Source: Thalassobellus sp050294475 | Lineage (GTDB): Bacteria > Bacteroidota > Bacteroidia > Flavobacteriales > Flavobacteriaceae | DNA: 64,000 nucleotides | Reading direction: 5' to 3' | NCBI GenBank assembly: GCA_050294475.1 | Contig: JBNKOE010000014.1 | Span: 1-64,000, forward strand | Shown: positions 60,132-64,000 of the stretch, piece after piece | How positions within the stretch are numbered: position 1 is the first letter of the stretch | Layout: every line of letters begins with the position of its first letter | Position numbers and translations under genes: made by a program | Notes under the pieces: model-generated | Database searches by the model: none | Told to the model about the DNA's origin: nothing | Seen by the model: only the letters and a program-made list of their open reading frames with translations

Positions 60132-61946
60132 CTAAACCAAAGGAATATTTAAAGTAACACGTGTGCCTTTTCCTTTTTCTGAATTAAGAAAAAGTCGACC
60201 ATCTATATATTTAATACGCTCTCGCATAAAAGTCATTCCCATACCGCCATCGCCATTTTTAACATTCTTAATTTTGGTTGGGTCGAAGCCTTTTCCATTA
60301 TCGTCAATAACAATACTAAGCATATTTTTACTATGCGATAAGGACACTAAAATATGTGTAGATTCGGCATATTTAATAGCATTATTAATCGCTTCTTGTG
60401 TAATTCTATAAATATTGATTTCAACTAAAGATTCTAAGCGATCATTAAAATCTGTTTTATTAAAAAACACAATATCTTTATTAGTAAGTTTCGATAATTC
60501 TTGCGTAAGCTTTGTTAATGCTGGCACAATACCATGATCTGATAATTCTGGAGGTGTTAAATTAAAAGTTGCTGTTCTTACACCTTTTATAATATTTGTA
60601 GTGAGTTCTTTTAAATATTCAATCTTTACAGTCGCTTTTTCAACATCTTTGGTGTCTATACTTTCAAGATTATATTTTAAGCCTGTTAGCATTTGCCCAA
60701 TGCCATCATGTACATCTTTAGCAATACGGTTTTGTTCCTTTTCCTGATTTTCAATAATCTTACTTGAGATTATTTTTTGCTGACTCATTTTTTCCTCAAA
60801 ACTCTTTTCTGTAAGGCGCTCTATCTCAATTTGTGCAGCTTTTCGAGCAGTAATATCGGAAGCTATAATTAGTAATTCAGACTTGTCGTCGGTAGGATTA
60901 AAAGGGATAATAGCCATTTCTAACCAAACATCTACATTGTCACTAGTTGTTCCTTTTACTTCACCTTGCCAACCTGTTTTTTTATGCTTTAAAACAATGT
61001 TATCTATAATTAATTGTTCCTTTACATGAATAGAAAGCGCTTGTGAAAAACTTAAACTTCCGCTAAATTTACTATACCTAAAAAGGCGAGAAAACCGTTT
61101 CCCTATGTGTAACAGCTCACCATTTTGATTGGTTCTTGCAAACAACAAAGTTTCATCCATGGCACGACTTAAGGCTCGTAATTCTTTTATAGATTTCTCT
61201 TTTGCTGCGCTTAAGGCATCGGCATCAATTGCCATTTTTTTAGCATGCTTTTCAGCCGTTAACAAGTCGGCAAGCGTTGCTCGAACAGTTTTTGCTGTAG
61301 GCCAAAAAATGAATAAAAATTCACCTAGTAGAATTAACAAAGTAAGCGTCATGAGTAAAACCTCTAAGGTTCTTAACCAACTTACTTTTTCATCGGCTTC
61401 CAAATCGTATTGATTTACAATTTGATCCATCATTAAAAGAAAATTGCCTTCATGAGCTCTTACCGTTTTAATATCATCTATAAAAGAAGACACGGGTAAT
61501 GGCGGAATATTTTCTATCTTATTAATGATAGCATTTGAAGCGTTGCTAATAGTATCAAACGTAGGATTTAATTCTTTAAATTCGCTAATAACTACCTTAC
61601 TATTTTTTCCTGGTAAACCTAAACTATCATTTCCTTTTTGAAGTGCATTATGCGATAATTCCCAAAGCTTTAATGTTTGTTTAATTTTGTCTTTGAGTAG
61701 GATACGTGCTTCTAAATTTTCTTCGGTAGAAAGCGCTACAATATCTTTTGTTAATTTCTGACTTAGCATTCGTTGTCTACCAGCCACATTAATAACTGTA
61801 GAATCACTCTGCTGATCGTTAAGATGCTTACGAATAAGAATCTGACTTATAATAACAGAAAGCGCAATAGTACTTAAAGCAATAATGTATAAGCGGCTTA
61901 ACTTATCAAACGTTCTTTGGTCTAATGAATTTCCGCTTTTTGTCAT
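60132..61946 (-). CDS. NarX-like nitrate/nitrite sensor histidine kinase
   Basis: This gene encodes 604 residues. Membrane helices at about 17-38 and 186-210 enclose a periplasmic sensor with TVINVAGRQRMLSQKLTKDI, which matches the P-box of NarX/PilJ-type nitrate sensors. A PAS domain (about 260-370) precedes the HisKA_3 phospho-acceptor His in RIAKDVHDGIGQML near 405. The HATPase_c domain reaches the end (IDDNGKGF, GMGMTFMRERI). It should phosphorylate the NarL-like regulator encoded about 200 bases downstream. Its gene follows nirB, nirD and DUF4202 on the same strand. Confidence 0.88.
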   Translation of the reverse strand: MTKSGNSLDQRTFDKLSRLYIIALSTIALSVIISQILIRKHLNDQQSDSTVINVAGRQRMLSQKLTKDIVALSTEENLEARILLKDKIKQTLKLWELSHNALQKGNDSLGLPGKNSKVVISEFKELNPTFDTISNASNAIINKIENIPPLPVSSFIDDIKTVRAHEGNFLLMMDQIVNQYDLEADEKVSWLRTLEVLLMTLTLLILLGEFLFIFWPTAKTVRATLADLLTAEKHAKKMAIDADALSAAKEKSIKELRALSRAMDETLLFARTNQNGELLHIGKRFSRLFRYSKFSGSLSFSQALSIHVKEQLIIDNIVLKHKKTGWQGEVKGTTSDNVDVWLEMAIIPFNPTDDKSELLIIASDITARKAAQIEIERLTEKSFEEKMSQQKIISSKIIENQEKEQNRIAKDVHDGIGQMLTGLKYNLESIDTKDVEKATVKIEYLKELTTNIIKGVRTATFNLTPPELSDHGIVPALTKLTQELSKLTNKDIVFFNKTDFNDRLESLVEINIYRITQEAINNAIKYAESTHILVSLSHSKNMLSIVIDDNGKGFDPTKIKNVKNGDGGMGMTFMRERIKYIDGRLFLNSEKGKGTRVTLNIPLV

Positions 61947-61956
61947 ACTACTTTAT

Positions 61957-62541
61957 TTAAGAAATAGCCTGTTTAATTAGTGACAAGCTTTTATCTGAAA
62001 AAGGCAACTTTAAAGCTTCTGCTTGTCCGTTATCAGACATTTTAACCCAAGTCTTTTTCAAGATATCAATTATTTTTTCATCGGTATGTTTAGCTGCAAA
62101 CTCTTCAAAATAATAATCTAAAAACACCAAACAAATCACATCTTCAATCATTTGGCTTTCTTCATTTTTCTTTATTAATTTCTTATTGATTAATAATGAC
62201 ACTCTATCAATAAATTCTTTATCGTATCCAACCTGATTCAAAATTTCTGCTGTTATTTCAGCATGCATTTTTTTTAAGGTTTCACGCCATTTTAAATACC
62301 CTACTCTATCCATAGGATATTCGTCTCTAGCTATTTTCCAACGACAAATATGTTGTGCGCGAGCTGCAATTCGAAGTGCTTTAGACGCATTAGGATTAAA
62401 TTGCAAAAGTTTCCTAGACATGCGTTGCGCATACAGTAATTCTTTTGGATATTCTATACCAAAAACCTCATACGTGTTAGGGTCTTCAGAGTTTTTTTTA
62501 TCTATTAATGCTATGGCAGTTTCAAATCGTGTTGGTTTCAT
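61957..62541 (-). CDS. DUF4202 family protein
   Basis: This gene encodes 194 residues. TRFETAIALIDKKNSEDPN, then MSRKLLQFNPNASKALRIAARAQHICRW and YLKWRETLKKMHA are the hallmark of the DUF4202 family. Conserved His residues (AQHICRW, KMHA) suggest an HD-like metal site, as a guess. The family is regularly found in nitrate or nitrite assimilation clusters, as here between nirD and the kinase gene, but its function is not known. It lies 11 bases from each neighbour, within the operon. Confidence 0.85.
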   Translation of the reverse strand: MKPTRFETAIALIDKKNSEDPNTYEVFGIEYPKELLYAQRMSRKLLQFNPNASKALRIAARAQHICRWKIARDEYPMDRVGYLKWRETLKKMHAEITAEILNQVGYDKEFIDRVSLLINKKLIKKNEESQMIEDVICLVFLDYYFEEFAAKHTDEKIIDILKKTWVKMSDNGQAEALKLPFSDKSLSLIKQAIS

Positions 62542-62552
62542 TTTTATGTGTA

Positions 62553-62930
62553 TTAATCTGAAAAGCCAATATACACATTTCCGCTTTCAATTTTAACAGG
62601 ATACACTGCAATTTTTAAATCATCTCCTGCTAAATTCGATCCATCTTCTAGCGAAAAATTCTTTTTATGCATCGGGCAAGCTACTTTAGCAACACCATCT
62701 TTATCGCCAATCATTCCTAAAGACAAAACCATTTCCATTTTATGCGGACATAAATTTTGGCAGGCATACCATTTGCCAATTCTAGCAAAATTATATACCG
62801 CTATTTGCTTGGTTTTGTACTTTATACAAGCGCCACTATTCTCTGGAAAATCTGATATTTCTCCAACGTTAAACCAATCTGTTACACTTGCATCAGTAAC
62901 CGATTTATATTGTTCAAGTATATTCTGCAT
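62553..62930 (-). CDS. nirD: Nitrite reductase small subunit (Rieske-type)
   Basis: This gene encodes 125 residues. The Rieske-type fold keeps the ligand pairs CPHK and CPMHKK, so a [2Fe-2S] cluster is probably bound, whereas some NirD proteins lack these residues. It partners NirB in NADH-dependent nitrite reduction to ammonium. It is followed by the DUF4202 gene after 11 bases. Confidence 0.92.
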   Translation of the reverse strand: MQNILEQYKSVTDASVTDWFNVGEISDFPENSGACIKYKTKQIAVYNFARIGKWYACQNLCPHKMEMVLSLGMIGDKDGVAKVACPMHKKNFSLEDGSNLAGDDLKIAVYPVKIESGNVYIGFSD

Positions 62931-63060
62931 ATCTATTATTTTTTATTCAATTCTTTATTTGAGCTTCAATGTTTATTCGTTAATGTTGGTTATTTGGGTA
63001 ATCGTTAGACCAATTCAACATTTAAACTTTAAACATTTCAACAATTAAACGATTCAACTT

Positions 63061-64000
63061 TTACCAAGCCTTTGGCATTTTTTGGTCACGCATTGGAACA
63101 AACACCAAGTTATCATTTGTATCATCAGAATTCACAAAATGCTTGAAACGTTTTGCCATATTAGGATCTTCAATGGCTTGTTTCCACTCACATTCATACT
63201 TATTTACAAGGCCTTGCATTTCGGCTTCTAAATCTTCAGCAATTCCTAAAGAATCCTCAATAACCACTTGTTTTAAATACTCAATACCACCTTCTAATTT
63301 GTCTAACCACGGTGCTGTTCTTACTAAAGGGCCAGCAGTTCGTATGTAAAACATTAAAAACCTGTCTAAATATTTTATAGCCGTTTCATCATCTAATTGT
63401 TCAGCAAACAGTACTGCGTGTTTTGGTGTGGCGCCTCCATTTCCGCATACGTATAAATTCCACCCACCATCAACAGCAATCAATCCGAAATCTTTTCCTC
63501 TGGCTTCTGCACATTCTCTAATACAACCCGAAACACCACCTTTTAATTTATGAGGTGAGCGTAATCCTCTATATCTATTTTCTATCTCTATAGCAAACGT
63601 AACGCTTTCATGCATACCATAGCGACACCATGTAGAACCTACACAACTTTTTACGGTTCGTAACGATTTTCCGTAAGCATGTCCACTTTCAAAACCTGCA
63701 TCTATTAAATCTTTCCAAATAAGTGGTAATTCATGTAATTGCGCCCCAAATAAGTCAATACGTTGTCCGCCAGTAATTTTAGTATATAAATCATACTTTT
63801 TACCAACTTCTCCAATGGCTATTAATTTATCAGGAGTAATTTCTCCACCAGGAATTCTTGGCACAACCGAATAAGTTCCATTACGCTGAATGTTTGCTAA
63901 AAACCGATCGTTTGTATCTTGAATACCAACCTGACGGTTAGGCGTTTCCATAGTAATACTAGCAAAGATTGATGCTACTAGAGGTTTACAAATTTCACAT
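63061..64000 (-). CDS. nirB: Nitrite reductase large subunit, C-terminal siroheme part (runs off right edge)
   Basis: The frame is open to the window edge. An internal ATG at 63951 is preceded in frame by CEICKPLVASIFASIT, so that ATG is not the true start. The siroheme/[4Fe-4S] ligands are present as SCVGSTWC (C-x5-C) and SGCIREC (C-x3-C), and GTYSVVPRIPGGEITPDKL is typical of NirB. The FAD and NAD domains should lie outside the window. It is the first visible gene of the nirB-nirD-DUF4202-kinase operon. Confidence 0.95.
   Translation of the reverse strand, partial: CEICKPLVASIFASITMETPNRQVGIQDTNDRFLANIQRNGTYSVVPRIPGGEITPDKLIAIGEVGKKYDLYTKITGGQRIDLFGAQLHELPLIWKDLIDAGFESGHAYGKSLRTVKSCVGSTWCRYGMHESVTFAIEIENRYRGLRSPHKLKGGVSGCIRECAEARGKDFGLIAVDGGWNLYVCGNGGATPKHAVLFAEQLDDETAIKYLDRFLMFYIRTAGPLVRTAPWLDKLEGGIEYLKQVVIEDSLGIAEDLEAEMQGLVNKYECEWKQAIEDPNMAKRFKHFVNSDDTNDNLVFVPMRDQKMPKAW

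Noticed and set aside
63061..63951. A complete short nitrite reductase gene starting at 63951
   Set aside because: The frame stays open upstream to the edge and encodes the conserved CEICKPLVASIFASIT that precedes this Met in NirB.

Overview
The window reads as chromosome of a flavobacterium (Bacteroidota, probably a marine Flavobacteriaceae). The evidence is low GC, promoters of the TAnnTTTG type, few Shine-Dalgarno sites, and family signatures such as FadL, CarboxypepD_reg-like, DUF4202 and a MoaC-MoaB fusion. No rRNA, tRNA or CRISPR array was seen.

Layout. (1) 1-5045 is an integron-like gene-cassette array. Five cassettes, all on the minus strand, are separated by structured sites. Each cassette carries its own matching inverted termini (GTTG...CAAC plus 5-10 more bases). 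The array ends on the right at a repeat-rich attI-like sequence next to a decayed tyrosine-recombinase gene, and on the left at an IS110-family transposase end that truncates the last site. (2) 5187-11865 holds yifB/comM, a LacI-regulated uronate module (uxuA plus an SDR mannonate/fructuronate oxidoreductase, with an 18-bp palindromic operator), a transglutaminase-like protein and a CarboxypepD_reg protein. (3) 12070-17664 is a nitrate-type ABC transporter (NrtA, B, C, D-like) with an outer-membrane beta-barrel as last gene. (4) 17976-22622 is a globin / c-type sensor-like protein / cytochrome b / FAD-[2Fe-2S] reductase / pentaheme cytochrome operon beside an FNR-like regulator. (5) 22820-32602 holds FadL, a 12-heme cytochrome, and divergent from it a Psr/Phs-type molybdoenzyme (catalytic, Fe-S, NrfD subunits) followed by two YeeE/YedE halves and two odd rhodanese-fold proteins. 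(6) 32756-39767 is a molybdenum-cofactor operon with a ModE-like regulator and a ModE-box-like palindrome over its promoter. (7) 40405-47282 is aromatic amino acid degradation (Lrp regulator, aminotransferase, HmgA, HPPD, phenylalanine hydroxylase, flavin reductase). (8) 47433-53934 is assimilatory nitrate reduction: a rubredoxin-tailed redox protein, a nitrate reductase fused to a NirB-like FAD module, and a nitrate/nitrite transporter. (9) 54255-59238 is an accessory block: an ABC/SMC-like ATPase with partner and PLD-nuclease-like gene (possible defence system) and two secreted unknowns between partial repeats. (10) 59263-64000 holds a NarX/NarL-like two-component pair, DUF4202, nirD and nirB (cut by the window edge).

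How it fits together. The Mo-cofactor operon supplies both the Psr-type enzyme and the nitrate reductase. Nitrate enters by the ABC system or the MFS carrier and is reduced by the fused reductase and NirBD. The same 16-bp palindrome, TAAGTAnTAATACTTA-like, lies before nrtA, the globin operon, the FNR-like gene and the MFS gene. A TACGTA hexamer lies 16-17 bp beyond it at nrtA and the MFS gene and recurs before the NarL-like gene. This suggests joint FNR-like and NarL-like control.

The most unusual parts are the non-canonical cassette array with its dead integrase, the two rhodanese-fold proteins that lack the catalytic cysteine but share a C-terminal EGGC tail, the split-flavohaemoglobin-like operon, and the ATPase/PLD locus.
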